Shown: positions 8,506 through 16,602 of the stretch, in pieces
Layout: each line of letters starts with the position of its first letter
Position numbering within the stretch: the stretch's first letter is position 1
From: Marinobacter sp. S6332
Lineage (GTDB): Bacteria; Pseudomonadota; Gammaproteobacteria; Pseudomonadales; Oleiphilaceae
Assembly (NCBI RefSeq): GCF_023016045.1
Contig: NZ_JALKAP010000004.1
Location: 124,001-188,000 of the forward strand
Reading direction: 5' to 3'
Length of the DNA stretch: 64,000 nt
The notes under the pieces: model-generated
What the model was told of the DNA's origin: nothing
Databases searched by the model: none
The model's input: only the letters and a program-made list of their open reading frames with translations
Translations under genes and position numbers: made by a program

Positions 8506-9999
8506 ATGACAAACGTTCCGCTGTACCTAGCAGGTGAATTTGTTCAGAGCCAGACCAACGAATGGATTGATGTAACCAACCCGGCCACCAATGAAGTTAT
8601 CGCCCGGACGCCTTGCGCCACCGCTGCCGAAATGCGTAAAGCCATTGACACCGCTGGCGAAATGTTCAAAACCTGGAAAGAAGTTCCGGTTTCTGACCGT
8701 GCCCGCGTGATGCTCCGTTATCAGGCGCTGCTGAAAGAGCACCACGACGAGATTGCGGAAATCCTGTCTCAGGAAACCGGCAAAACCTTTGATGACGCCA
8801 AAGGCGATGTTTGGCGCGGTATTGAAGTGGTTGAGCATGCAGCCAATGTTGCGTCCATGATGATGGGTGAAACGGTTGGAAACGTAGCGCGTTCGGTGGA
8901 CACCCACTCTTGGATTCAGCCACTGGGTGTGTGTGCGGGCATTACGCCGTTCAACTTCCCGGCCATGATACCTCTGTGGATGTTCCCCATGGCCATTGCC
9001 TGCGGTAACACCTTTATTCTGAAGCCTTCCGAGCAGGACCCGCTGACTCCGATGCGCCTTGCCGAACTGTTTGAAGAAGCCGGTGCACCCAAGGGCGTTC
9101 TCCAGGTTGTTCACGGTGGCAAAGAGCAGGTCGATGTACTGCTTACGGATCCCGCCATCAAGGCTATCTCTTTCGTAGGCTCTGTGCCGGTTGGCCGTTA
9201 TATTTACGAAACCGGCACTCGTCATATGAAGCGCGTTCAGAGCTTTGCTGGTGCTAAGAACCACATGGTTATCATGCCAGACGCAGATAAACAGCAGGTT
9301 CTTAATGCCCTTGTAGGTGCGTCTGTTGGCGCAGCTGGCCAGCGTTGTATGGCTATTTCGGTGGCCGTATTTGTGGGTGAGGCCCAAGCCTGGATTCCGG
9401 AACTGAAAGAGGCTATGGCAAAAGTTCGCCCCGGTGCCTGGAACGATTCCGGCGCCAGCTACGGCCCGGTGATTTCAGCCAAGGCTAAAGATCGTATTGA
9501 AGCGCTGATTGCCACCGGTGAAGCGCAGGGTGCAAACCTGCTTCTCGACGGTCGTGGCTGTACGGTTGATGGTTTGCCTGACGGCAACTGGGTTGGCCCA
9601 ACCTTGTTCTCCGGTGTAACCACCGAGATGGATATCTACAATGAAGAAATTTTCGGCCCGGTGCTTGCCTGCATGGAAGAAGACAGCCTGGAAAATGCCA
9701 TTGCTCTGATTAACAAGAGCCCATACGGTAACGGCGTATCCATCTTTACCAGCTCCGGTGGCGCTGCCCGCAAGTTCCAGCATGAAATCGAAGTAGGGCA
9801 GGTGGGTGTGAACATCCCCATTCCTGTGCCCCTGCCGTTCTTCTCGTTCACCGGTTGGAAAGGATCTTTCTACGGCGATCAACACGCTTACGGCAAGCAG
9901 GCTGTGCGCTTCTATACTGAAACCAAAACGGTCACATCCCGTTGGTTCTCCAGTGAGGCTGCATCATCGGAAGCTAACTTCTCTATCCAGCTACGTTAA
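8506..9999 (+). CDS. mmsA: CoA-acylating methylmalonate-semialdehyde dehydrogenase
   Basis: A 497-residue aldehyde dehydrogenase of the MMSDH type. It converts methylmalonate semialdehyde to propionyl-CoA with NAD+ and CoA, the last step of valine breakdown. Family landmarks are [20 protein letters not shown], the [13 protein letters not shown] cofactor loop, and GQRCMA with the catalytic Cys near residue 281. The frame opens at 8446, but ATG 8506 has CAGGGA upstream and matches the family N-terminus. It heads the operon, with a 111-bp gap containing a hairpin before the acyl-CoA dehydrogenase. Confidence 0.95.
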   Translation: MTNVPLYLAGEFVQSQTNEWIDVTNPATNEVIARTPCATAAEMRKAIDTAGEMFKTWKEVPVSDRARVMLRYQALLKEHHDEIAEILSQETGKTFDDAKGDVWRGIEVVEHAANVASMMMGETVGNVARSVDTHSWIQPLGVCAGITPFNFPAMIPLWMFPMAIACGNTFILKPSEQDPLTPMRLAELFEEAGAPKGVLQVVHGGKEQVDVLLTDPAIKAISFVGSVPVGRYIYETGTRHMKRVQSFAGAKNHMVIMPDADKQQVLNALVGASVGAAGQRCMAISVAVFVGEAQAWIPELKEAMAKVRPGAWNDSGASYGPVISAKAKDRIEALIATGEAQGANLLLDGRGCTVDGLPDGNWVGPTLFSGVTTEMDIYNEEIFGPVLACMEEDSLENAIALINKSPYGNGVSIFTSSGGAARKFQHEIEVGQVGVNIPIPVPLPFFSFTGWKGSFYGDQHAYGKQAVRFYTETKTVTSRWFSSEAASSEANFSIQLR

Positions 10000-10022
10000 T
10001 TGCGTTGGCAGTGGGATTGTGC

Positions 10023-10045
10023 GGGCCGGAACCTGTTTCCGGCCC
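10023..10045 (+). other. Intercistronic hairpin after mmsA
   Basis: GGGCCGGAA and TTCCGGCCC form a 9-bp GC-rich stem with a 5-base loop. No T-run follows (AATTTCAATT), so it is more likely an attenuator or an mRNA 3'-end stabiliser than a full terminator. It could set a high mmsA to acyl-CoA dehydrogenase ratio. Confidence 0.5.
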
Positions 10046-10110
10046 AATTTCAATTCTGCGTGACCAAGAGCTCTTTAGCCTGGTGATCCAGGTAAATGAG
10101 GAGAGAAACG

Positions 10111-11277
10111 ATGGATTTTAACCTCACAGAAGACCAGCAGGCGTTCCGCGAAGCGGCCCGTGCCTTTGCTGAAAAATCCATGGCCCCCCATGCGGCCAAA
10201 TGGGATGACGAGCACATCTTTCCGGTTGAGGTACTGAAAGAAGCCGGGGAGATGGGGTTTATGGGGATTTACACCCCGGAAGCACTGGGTGGCATGGGGC
10301 TGTCGCGGCTTGATACATCGGTCATCGTTGAGGAACTGGCATCAGCCTGCCCCTCAACGGCTGCCTTTATCACCATCCACAATATGGCAACCTGGATGGT
10401 GGCAAGCTTTGCGTCTGATGCGCTCAAGCAAGATGTGGTGCCAAAGTTGGCCAGTGGTGAGTGGTTAGCGTCTTATTGCCTTACGGAGCCCGGTGCTGGC
10501 TCCGATGCAGCAAGCCTGCGAACCAAGGCGGTTCGAGAGGGTGATAGCTACATCATCAATGGCAGTAAAATGTTTATCTCCGGCGCTGGCGAAACCGATA
10601 TTCTTGTATTGATGGCCCGCACCGGTGCGGCGGATTCCGGTGCCAAGGGCATTTCCACATTCGTGATTCCTGCGGATGCGGAAGGCATTTCCTACGGCAA
10701 GAATGAAGAGAAAATGGGGTGGCATAGCCAGCCCACCCGCATGATTAGCCTTGAGAACGTTCGTGTTCCCGCAACCAGCCGCATTGGTGAAGAAGGTGAC
10801 GGATTCGCCATTGCGATGAAAGGGCTTGATGGCGGTCGCCTCAATATCGCTACCTGCTCTTTAGGCGGCGCACAAGCTGCCTTGCTCAGAGCCCGCAACT
10901 ATATGCATGAGCGGGCACAATTCGGTAAACCTTTGGCAGCCTTTCAGGCACTGCAGTTCAAACTGGCAGACATGGCAACCAATCTAGTGGCAGCCCGGCA
11001 GATGGTGCGCCTAGGTGCCTTCAAACTCGATAGCGGTGATACCGAAGCCACTTTGCACTGTGCCATGGCCAAGCGCTTCGCAACCGATGTTTGTTTTGAT
11101 GTGGTGAACGACGCACTGCAACTGCACGGCGGCTACGGATATATCCGGGAGTATCCTCTGGAGCGTTACCTGCGCGACCTGCGTGTGCACCAAATTCTGG
11201 AGGGCACCAACGAAATCATGCGGTTAATTGTTGCCCGTCGCCTGCTGGATGATGGAGTGGCCGAGGCCATCCAATAA
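10111..11277 (+). CDS. Acyl-CoA dehydrogenase, probable isobutyryl-CoA dehydrogenase
   Basis: A 388-residue FAD flavoprotein of the short-chain ACAD type. It shows YCLTEPGAGSDAASL (the FAD/substrate signature), LHGGYGYIREYPLERYLRD, and the catalytic base Glu near residue 364 in EGTNEIM. In this operon the expected reaction is isobutyryl-CoA to methacrylyl-CoA; the substrate is inferred from neighbours. The ATG at 10111 has GAGGAGAG upstream; the in-frame ATG at 10096 lies 5' of that site and is not preferred. It is 23 bp before the enoyl-CoA hydratase. Confidence 0.92.
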   Translation: MDFNLTEDQQAFREAARAFAEKSMAPHAAKWDDEHIFPVEVLKEAGEMGFMGIYTPEALGGMGLSRLDTSVIVEELASACPSTAAFITIHNMATWMVASFASDALKQDVVPKLASGEWLASYCLTEPGAGSDAASLRTKAVREGDSYIINGSKMFISGAGETDILVLMARTGAADSGAKGISTFVIPADAEGISYGKNEEKMGWHSQPTRMISLENVRVPATSRIGEEGDGFAIAMKGLDGGRLNIATCSLGGAQAALLRARNYMHERAQFGKPLAAFQALQFKLADMATNLVAARQMVRLGAFKLDSGDTEATLHCAMAKRFATDVCFDVVNDALQLHGGYGYIREYPLERYLRDLRVHQILEGTNEIMRLIVARRLLDDGVAEAIQ

Positions 11278-11300
11278 CGCACAAAAATAACAGGAGAACC

Positions 11301-12083
11301 ATGATGAGCGAACTGATTCAACTCGAAAAACGCGAACACATTGCAGTATTGACGATCAATAACCCACCGGCCAATACATGGACGGCGGATTCCCTAAATG
11401 CACTGACAAAAATCGTTCGTGAGCTTAACGAAGACACAAACATTTTTGCGCTGGTTCTGACCGGGCAGGGCGAGAAGTTCTTTTCTGCCGGGGCTGATCT
11501 TAAGACCTTTGCGGATGGCGACAAGGCCCGTGCTAACGAAATGGCTCAGCTGTTCGGGGCAGCCTTTGCCGCGCTGACAGCATTCCGGGGCGTATCCATC
11601 GCCGCGGTAAACGGTTACGCCATGGGCGGTGGCCTTGAATGCGCACTGGCCTGTGACATCCGCATTGCCGAAGAGCATGCCCAGATGGCACTGCCAGAAG
11701 CAACGGTCGGCTTGCTGCCTTGTGCTGGCGGCACCCAGAACCTGCCCTGGATTGTTGGAGAGGGTTGGGCCAAGCGTATGATTCTTTGCGGTGAGCGAGT
11801 CAAGGCTGACAAGGCACTGCAGATTGGTCTGGTTGAAGAGGTTGTGCCCACTGGCAAGAGCCTTGAGAAGGCACTGGAACTGGCAGAAATGGCATGCAAA
11901 CAGAGCCCGTCTTCGGTTGCACGCTGCAAAACTCTGGTTATGAGTTCCCGTGATGGACGCAGCCATTCCGATAGCTGGCGCATGGAGCGTGAGTTGTTTG
12001 TTGAGCTGTTCTCCACCGAGGACCAGAAAGAAGGCGTGAATGCTTTTCTGGAAAAACGTAAACCGGAATGGAAAAACCGCTGA
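11301..12083 (+). CDS. Enoyl-CoA hydratase
   Basis: A 260-residue crotonase-fold protein. The oxyanion-hole elements are FSAGADLKTFADGD near residue 62 and AVNGYAMGGGLECALACDIRIA near 103; LPEATVGLLPCAGG carries the second catalytic Glu. In the operon it should hydrate methacrylyl-CoA to 3-hydroxyisobutyryl-CoA. Two adjacent ATGs (11301, 11304) follow AGGAGA; the second has the better spacing. The next gene starts 30 bp downstream. Confidence 0.93.
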   Translation: MMSELIQLEKREHIAVLTINNPPANTWTADSLNALTKIVRELNEDTNIFALVLTGQGEKFFSAGADLKTFADGDKARANEMAQLFGAAFAALTAFRGVSIAAVNGYAMGGGLECALACDIRIAEEHAQMALPEATVGLLPCAGGTQNLPWIVGEGWAKRMILCGERVKADKALQIGLVEEVVPTGKSLEKALELAEMACKQSPSSVARCKTLVMSSRDGRSHSDSWRMERELFVELFSTEDQKEGVNAFLEKRKPEWKNR

Positions 12084-12113
12084 AACCCGAAACCTACCGG
12101 TTTAAGGATTTTT

Positions 12114-13196
12114 ATGAGCAACCAACCGATTGTATTTGAAGAGTGGAAAACCGCTGACGGCGCGCTAATTGCCGTAGCTCGGCTGAATACGCCCAAGGCG
12201 CTCAACTCACTCTCTCTGGAGATGATTCGGATGCTGACGCCACAGCTCAAAAGCTGGGCTGAAGATGATCGCGTTCGTGCCGTTTGGATTGAGGCTGAGG
12301 GTGACAAGGCGTTTTGCGCAGGCGGCGACATAGTTGCGCTATACCGCAGCATGACCGAGCCCCAGAGCGGAAGCGGCACCAGCGTGGGTACCGCGTTTTT
12401 CACGGAAGAATACGAAATGGACTATCTAATCCATTCGTTTCCCAAGCCTGTGGTGTGTTGGGGGCATGGGATTGTTATGGGGGGCGGTATTGGCATCATG
12501 GCTGGCGCTTCACATAGGGTAGTTACGGAAGCATCCATGCTGGCCATGCCGGAGAGCAGTATCGGGCTGTACCCGGATGTAGCAGCAGGCTGGTTTTTGA
12601 ACCGCACTCCCGGGCGCACAGGGTTGTTTTTGGGGCTAACCGGTGCCCGCATGAATGCGGCAGATGCACTGTTCATGGGCCTTGCAGATCGCTTTATCAA
12701 GCATGAAACAAAAGCTGCCGTAGTGGCTGATCTCACTGCCCATAACTGGCAGGGGGCAGACGCTTTTGCCGTAGTGAGCAGTGTGCTCAGGCAGCACGAA
12801 AACCAAAGCGCCGATGCCTTGCCAGAGTCTCCGGTGCGGGCGCATTTCGATACCATCAACCGCGTCACCGATGCCGACACATTGGCCGACATAGTGGCTC
12901 AAATGAAGGAGCTGGCTAGCGGTGAAGGCTGGCTGGCCAAGTCGACCAAGCCGTTGAGTGCCGCTTCGCCAACATCCTTGGCACTGTGCTGGCAGCACTT
13001 GCGCAATTGCCGACAGGATAGCCTTCGTGAGGTGCTCGACAAAGAGCTTACGTTGTCCAAAAACTGCCTTGGTAAAGGCGAGTTTGCCGAAGGCGTGCGT
13101 GCGCTTTTAATCGACAAAGATAAGCAACCCCGCTGGCGTTATACATCGCTGGAAGAAATGGACAGCGATTGGATCGACAGCTTTTTCGAGAGCTAG
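12114..13196 (+). CDS. 3-hydroxyisobutyryl-CoA hydrolase (enoyl-CoA hydratase/isomerase family)
   Basis: A 360-residue HIBCH-type crotonase, longer than ordinary hydratases by a C-terminal extension of about 100 residues that is usual for this family. Visible landmarks are FCAGGDIVALYRS near residue 65, the GIVMGGGIGIMAGASHRVVTE oxyanion region, and MPESSIGLYPDVAAGWFLN. It releases free 3-hydroxyisobutyrate, the substrate of the next enzyme. AAGGA precedes the ATG. A perfect hairpin separates it from mmsB. Confidence 0.92.
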   Translation: MSNQPIVFEEWKTADGALIAVARLNTPKALNSLSLEMIRMLTPQLKSWAEDDRVRAVWIEAEGDKAFCAGGDIVALYRSMTEPQSGSGTSVGTAFFTEEYEMDYLIHSFPKPVVCWGHGIVMGGGIGIMAGASHRVVTEASMLAMPESSIGLYPDVAAGWFLNRTPGRTGLFLGLTGARMNAADALFMGLADRFIKHETKAAVVADLTAHNWQGADAFAVVSSVLRQHENQSADALPESPVRAHFDTINRVTDADTLADIVAQMKELASGEGWLAKSTKPLSAASPTSLALCWQHLRNCRQDSLREVLDKELTLSKNCLGKGEFAEGVRALLIDKDKQPRWRYTSLEEMDSDWIDSFFES

Positions 13197-13202
13197 CCAA
13201 AC

Positions 13203-13226
13203 AGGCCGCTTGAACATAAGCGGCCT
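13203..13226 (+). other. Intercistronic hairpin before mmsB
   Basis: AGGCCGCTT and AAGCGGCCT are exact 9-bp inverted copies around GAACAT. No T-run follows, so a role in mRNA processing or partial attenuation between the hydrolase gene and mmsB is more likely than termination. Confidence 0.5.
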
Positions 13227-13258
13227 AATCAACCGAATACAAAAACAAGGGGATGAAT

Positions 13259-14146
13259 ATGGCAAAGATTACCTTTATCGGCTTGGGCAACATGGGTGGC
13301 CCAATGGCTGGCAACCTTGTAAAAGCCGGGCACGACGTAACCGTGTTTGATCTATCAAAAGACGCCGTAGCCGCACTGGTTTCCGAAGGTGCAAAAACAG
13401 CAGATACAGCCCACGACGCAACCAAGGGTGCCGAGTGCGTAATTACCATGTTACCGGCTGGCAAACACGTTGAAGCGGTGTATCTGGGAGAAGATGGTTT
13501 GCTGACGGCTCTGCCCGAGGGCACGCTGGTAATTGACTCATCGACCATTTCTCCCGAGACCGCTCGAGGCGTGGCGGAGCAGGCAGAGGCAAAGCACATT
13601 CCGTTCCTCGATGCGCCGGTTTCCGGCGGTGTCGGTGGCGCCAAAGCGGGCACACTGAGCTTCATTTGCGGCGGCGACGAAGACACCTTCAACAAAGCAA
13701 AACCGATTCTGGAAAACATGGGCAAGAATATCTTCCATGCTGGCGACCACGGCGCAGGGCAAGTCGCTAAAATCTGCAATAACATGCTATTGGCCATCTT
13801 GATGGCAGGCACCAGTGAAGCCCTAGCTCTAGGCGTGAAAAACGGATTGGACCCTGCGGTTCTATCTGAAGTCATGAAGCAGAGCTCCGGCGGCAACTGG
13901 GCCTTGAATGTTTACAACCCATGGCCGGGCGTGATGGACGGAGTACCCGCATCACGGGATTACGAGGGCGGCTTTTTGGTCAACTTGATGAACAAAGATC
14001 TTGGTTTGGCCTTCGATAACGCCGTGAAAAATCAGGCCGCCATCCCCATGGGCTCTCTCGCCCGAAACCTGTTCACACTCCATGCCGAGCAAGGCAACGG
14101 AACTCTGGATTTCTCAAGCATCCAGCGTTTTTACAAGCCGGAGTAG
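13259..14146 (+). CDS. mmsB: 3-hydroxyisobutyrate dehydrogenase
   Basis: A 295-residue beta-hydroxyacid dehydrogenase that oxidises 3-hydroxyisobutyrate to methylmalonate semialdehyde, feeding MmsA. The N-terminal FIGLGNMGGPMAGNL is the NAD-binding site. DAPVSGGVGGAKAGTL is the substrate loop, and HGAGQVAKICNNM carries the catalytic Lys near residue 171. The upstream ATG at 13253 abuts AAGGGG too closely, so 13259 is preferred. It is the last gene of the valine operon. Confidence 0.94.
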   Translation: MAKITFIGLGNMGGPMAGNLVKAGHDVTVFDLSKDAVAALVSEGAKTADTAHDATKGAECVITMLPAGKHVEAVYLGEDGLLTALPEGTLVIDSSTISPETARGVAEQAEAKHIPFLDAPVSGGVGGAKAGTLSFICGGDEDTFNKAKPILENMGKNIFHAGDHGAGQVAKICNNMLLAILMAGTSEALALGVKNGLDPAVLSEVMKQSSGGNWALNVYNPWPGVMDGVPASRDYEGGFLVNLMNKDLGLAFDNAVKNQAAIPMGSLARNLFTLHAEQGNGTLDFSSIQRFYKPE

Positions 14147-14152
14147 CTTATA

Positions 14153-14178
14153 CCGGGGCGCAGTTTTCTGTGCCCCGG
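14153..14178 (+). terminator. Hairpin after mmsB, possible terminator
   Basis: CCGGGGC and GCCCCGG pair around a short loop 7 bp after the mmsB stop codon. The T-tract is missing (AAAGTATG follows), so it may be a weak or factor-assisted terminator for the valine operon. Confidence 0.4.
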
Positions 14179-14231
14179 AAAGTATGTTCAGGGATGGCGA
14201 ATCTGCGCAAATTCCTAAAGTGTGAGCATTA

Positions 14232-14260
14232 TTGCCTGTCGGTTGAGAGAGCACTATAAT
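14232..14260 (+). promoter_or_regulatory. Promoter of the Xre/RES toxin-antitoxin pair
   Basis: TTGCCT (14232-14237) and a consensus TATAAT (14255-14260) are separated by 17 bp. The antitoxin ATG is 48 bp downstream. Autoregulation by the Xre antitoxin would be expected, but no obvious repeat was identified. Confidence 0.55.
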
Positions 14261-14308
14261 CAACATATAAATGGGTAAACAATGTAAAAGTCATTAGGGG
14301 AGGGGAGT

Positions 14309-14755
14309 ATGTTGGTTTTGCGAGAGCACTACCCCGTCGACACAGTGCCACCTCGAAATGACGGCCCGACACTGACTGATGCTCACAGCACCGCAGGGCT
14401 TCGCTGGCTGTTTGATCGCCGCGAACGTTGGGGGTTGACCATGGACGATCTGGGAACGCTCCTTGGCGGTATCAGTCGTCGCACTTTGACTGGGTGGCAA
14501 GCTAAAGTAAATGCCGGAGCAACAGTAGAAGTGTCTCGAGATGTGATGGATCGAATCAGTTTACTACTTGGTATCCACAAGGCACTTACTCTCATAGCTC
14601 CGTCAGGCCACGAAAACATGGCCAACGAATGGTTCCAGAAGCCGGTTGACTTGGTGGGTCTACAAGGATTATCCATCAAGAGTTATTTGCTGGAACAGGG
14701 CTCCATGGAAGCCCTTTACTACATTCGTCGTAATCTAGACGCAATGCGTGGCTAG
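14309..14755 (+). CDS. Xre/MbcA/ParS-type antitoxin
   Basis: A 148-residue antitoxin of the RES-Xre system. The N-terminal about 85 residues form the Xre-like helix-turn-helix (RREGWGLTMDDLGTLLGG-type region, then RRTLTGWQAKV). The C-terminal about 60 residues are the toxin-binding DUF2384 domain (ANEWFQKPVDLVGLQGLS, then EQGSMEALYYIRRNLDAM). It would neutralise the RES toxin encoded 11 bp downstream and repress its own promoter. A run of G's with GGAG precedes the ATG. Confidence 0.88.
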   Translation: MLVLREHYPVDTVPPRNDGPTLTDAHSTAGLRWLFDRRERWGLTMDDLGTLLGGISRRTLTGWQAKVNAGATVEVSRDVMDRISLLLGIHKALTLIAPSGHENMANEWFQKPVDLVGLQGLSIKSYLLEQGSMEALYYIRRNLDAMRG

Positions 14756-14766
14756 GAAATAAAACG

Positions 14767-15408
14767 ATGGATCGAGTAATACCGCATTGGAAGCATTACC
14801 GTATTATTCACAGTAAATACCCACCGATAGATTGCTTTGAGAGCCCCGACTCCATTCTTCTTGGTGAACTGGAGTCGGCAACCAGCGATAGAGTTGTTCA
14901 CTGGCCGCGCTATATTGATGAAAAGGATTATCGGGCTGGCCCTGGATGGGGCGCAGTGATGGCGTCGTTTTGTTACCCGTCAGAAGGGCGATTCAATACC
15001 CGTTCCCGAGGCGCCTATTACGCAGGAGACTGTTTGGAAACAGCACTCAAAGAATGGATTTATCATTCAGGTAAGGTATGGCGCGGTTTCGGTGTGGGCA
15101 GCGATTATTCGGCAGTGGTTCGCTGTTACACCGGGCAGGTTGTTGAACCTCTGGTGGATCTCCGGGGCCAACCCCAATACATGCACGATACAAACTACTC
15201 ACCCGGACAGCAGGTGGCAGCCAACCTTATAAACTCCGGAGAATTCGGAATTCTTTACAGCTCTATACGGGCTGATGGAGCCGAGGCCGTGGCGCTACTA
15301 CGGCCCCCCGCTACAAGCCCAGTCACGCAAGCTGGCCACTACTCGTTGCACTGGGACGGCGAGCGGTTTACCAAGTACGCGGAGCTCACAGAGTACCACT
15401 TCATTTAG
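14767..15408 (+). CDS. RES-domain toxin (NAD+ phosphorylase family)
   Basis: A 213-residue RES protein with the three name-giving polar residues. The Arg is in GRFNTRSRGAYYAG near residue 78, the Glu in ALKEWIYH near 97, and the Ser in LYSSIRADG near 163. Characterised relatives (MbcT, RES-Xre toxins) deplete NAD+. It is slightly longer than compact RES toxins because of an N-terminal extension of about 60 residues. It sits 11 bp after its antitoxin. Confidence 0.88.
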   Translation: MDRVIPHWKHYRIIHSKYPPIDCFESPDSILLGELESATSDRVVHWPRYIDEKDYRAGPGWGAVMASFCYPSEGRFNTRSRGAYYAGDCLETALKEWIYHSGKVWRGFGVGSDYSAVVRCYTGQVVEPLVDLRGQPQYMHDTNYSPGQQVAANLINSGEFGILYSSIRADGAEAVALLRPPATSPVTQAGHYSLHWDGERFTKYAELTEYHFI

Positions 15409-15540
15409 CAGAGAACCGGTTTTAATCTAAAAACTATTGAGCAAGATAACTATAAGTAGGAGAATGATTTTTTTAAATGAAAGATCGGTAGCGCGAAAAA
15501 CGTAGCCGGTTGTTGATCACGGTTGCAGGCCGCTTTACCT

Positions 15541-16473
15541 ATGCTGACAAACACCTTTGTGCTCTATTTATCGACCGTGTTGATCTGGGGATCAACCTTT
15601 ATCGCAATCCCTTTGCAGTTGGGTGAAGTGCCCGGCGATGTATCTATCGCATACCGGTTCGGTTTGTCTGCACTGGTGCTGATGCTTTGGTGCAGCCTTA
15701 CCCGACGGAAGATGAAATTCGATTTCCGCCAACACCTCTGGATGGCAGGTCAGGGCCTGATGCTATTCGGGTTCAATTACATGCTGGTTTATCAGGCTGC
15801 AGCCAATATCACCAGCGGTCTTATCGCGGTTGTGTTCTCCACCATTATCGTCATGAACATCGTTAACGGGGCACTGTTTTTTGGTAACCGTGTTCCGCGT
15901 TCCGTTATCGTTGGGGCAGCGTTTGGGCTAGTGGGCATTTGTCTGGTATTCCTGCCGGAAATTCGTGCTCTGGATGCTGATGGCACAACATTGCGAGCTA
16001 TGATGCTGAGTCTGGCAGGAACCTTCATTACCTCCTTTGGCAATATGTTATCTGCACGCAATCAGTCGGTGCAGCTACCTGTTATGCAAAGCAACGCCTA
16101 TGGAATGGCTTATGGCGCACTTGCACTTGCGTTAATCGCTTGGAGTAGGGGCGAAGCCTTTGGTTTTGAAACCACATGGGCTTACACAGGCTCTCTGGTT
16201 TATCTGGCTTTGATCGGCTCCGTACTTGGTTTCGGGAGTTTTCTCACATTACTTGGACGTATTGGCCCTGAGCGTGCAGCCTACTGCATGGTGCTCTTCC
16301 CAATCGTGGCACTGGCGCTATCAACGGTTTTTGAAAATTACATCTGGACGATTGAGGCGGTTGCAGGGGTATCCCTGGTGCTTGCCGGTAACTTGTTGGT
16401 CATTCTGCCCAAAGAGAAACTGCAACGGGTATGGCGAGTTTTCCGGCCAGCAGCTGCCAGCCCCGCTGAATAA
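15541..16473 (+). CDS. DMT-superfamily (EamA) transporter
   Basis: A 310-residue integral membrane protein with about ten hydrophobic segments and two EamA repeats. LSTVLIWGSTFIAIPLQLG is the typical first-helix signature and GSVLGFGSFLTLLGRIGPERAA the second-repeat counterpart. Members export amino acids or other metabolites; the substrate is unknown. The frame opens at a TTG (15523), but ATG 15541 fits the first helix better. No operon partner is visible. Confidence 0.85.
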   Translation: MLTNTFVLYLSTVLIWGSTFIAIPLQLGEVPGDVSIAYRFGLSALVLMLWCSLTRRKMKFDFRQHLWMAGQGLMLFGFNYMLVYQAAANITSGLIAVVFSTIIVMNIVNGALFFGNRVPRSVIVGAAFGLVGICLVFLPEIRALDADGTTLRAMMLSLAGTFITSFGNMLSARNQSVQLPVMQSNAYGMAYGALALALIAWSRGEAFGFETTWAYTGSLVYLALIGSVLGFGSFLTLLGRIGPERAAYCMVLFPIVALALSTVFENYIWTIEAVAGVSLVLAGNLLVILPKEKLQRVWRVFRPAAASPAE

Positions 16474-16602
16474 GTGTGCTGCTGAGGTAGTGATTGGTAC
16501 TAGGTAGGAGTGGCGCGGCGTTATGTCTATAATGACCGCCCCTGAATGGTCCGCACTGTGTAATTAAGGCGCGCCGAAATCTCTAAACCGAGTACCCTCG
16601 CA

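Noticed and set aside
8527..9387. A 286-residue minus-strand frame opposite mmsA
   Set aside because: It is an antisense shadow of a conserved enzyme with no family features.
11615..12403. A 262-residue minus-strand frame across the two crotonase genes
   Set aside because: It spans a gene junction in antisense, is Ser-rich and has no domain.
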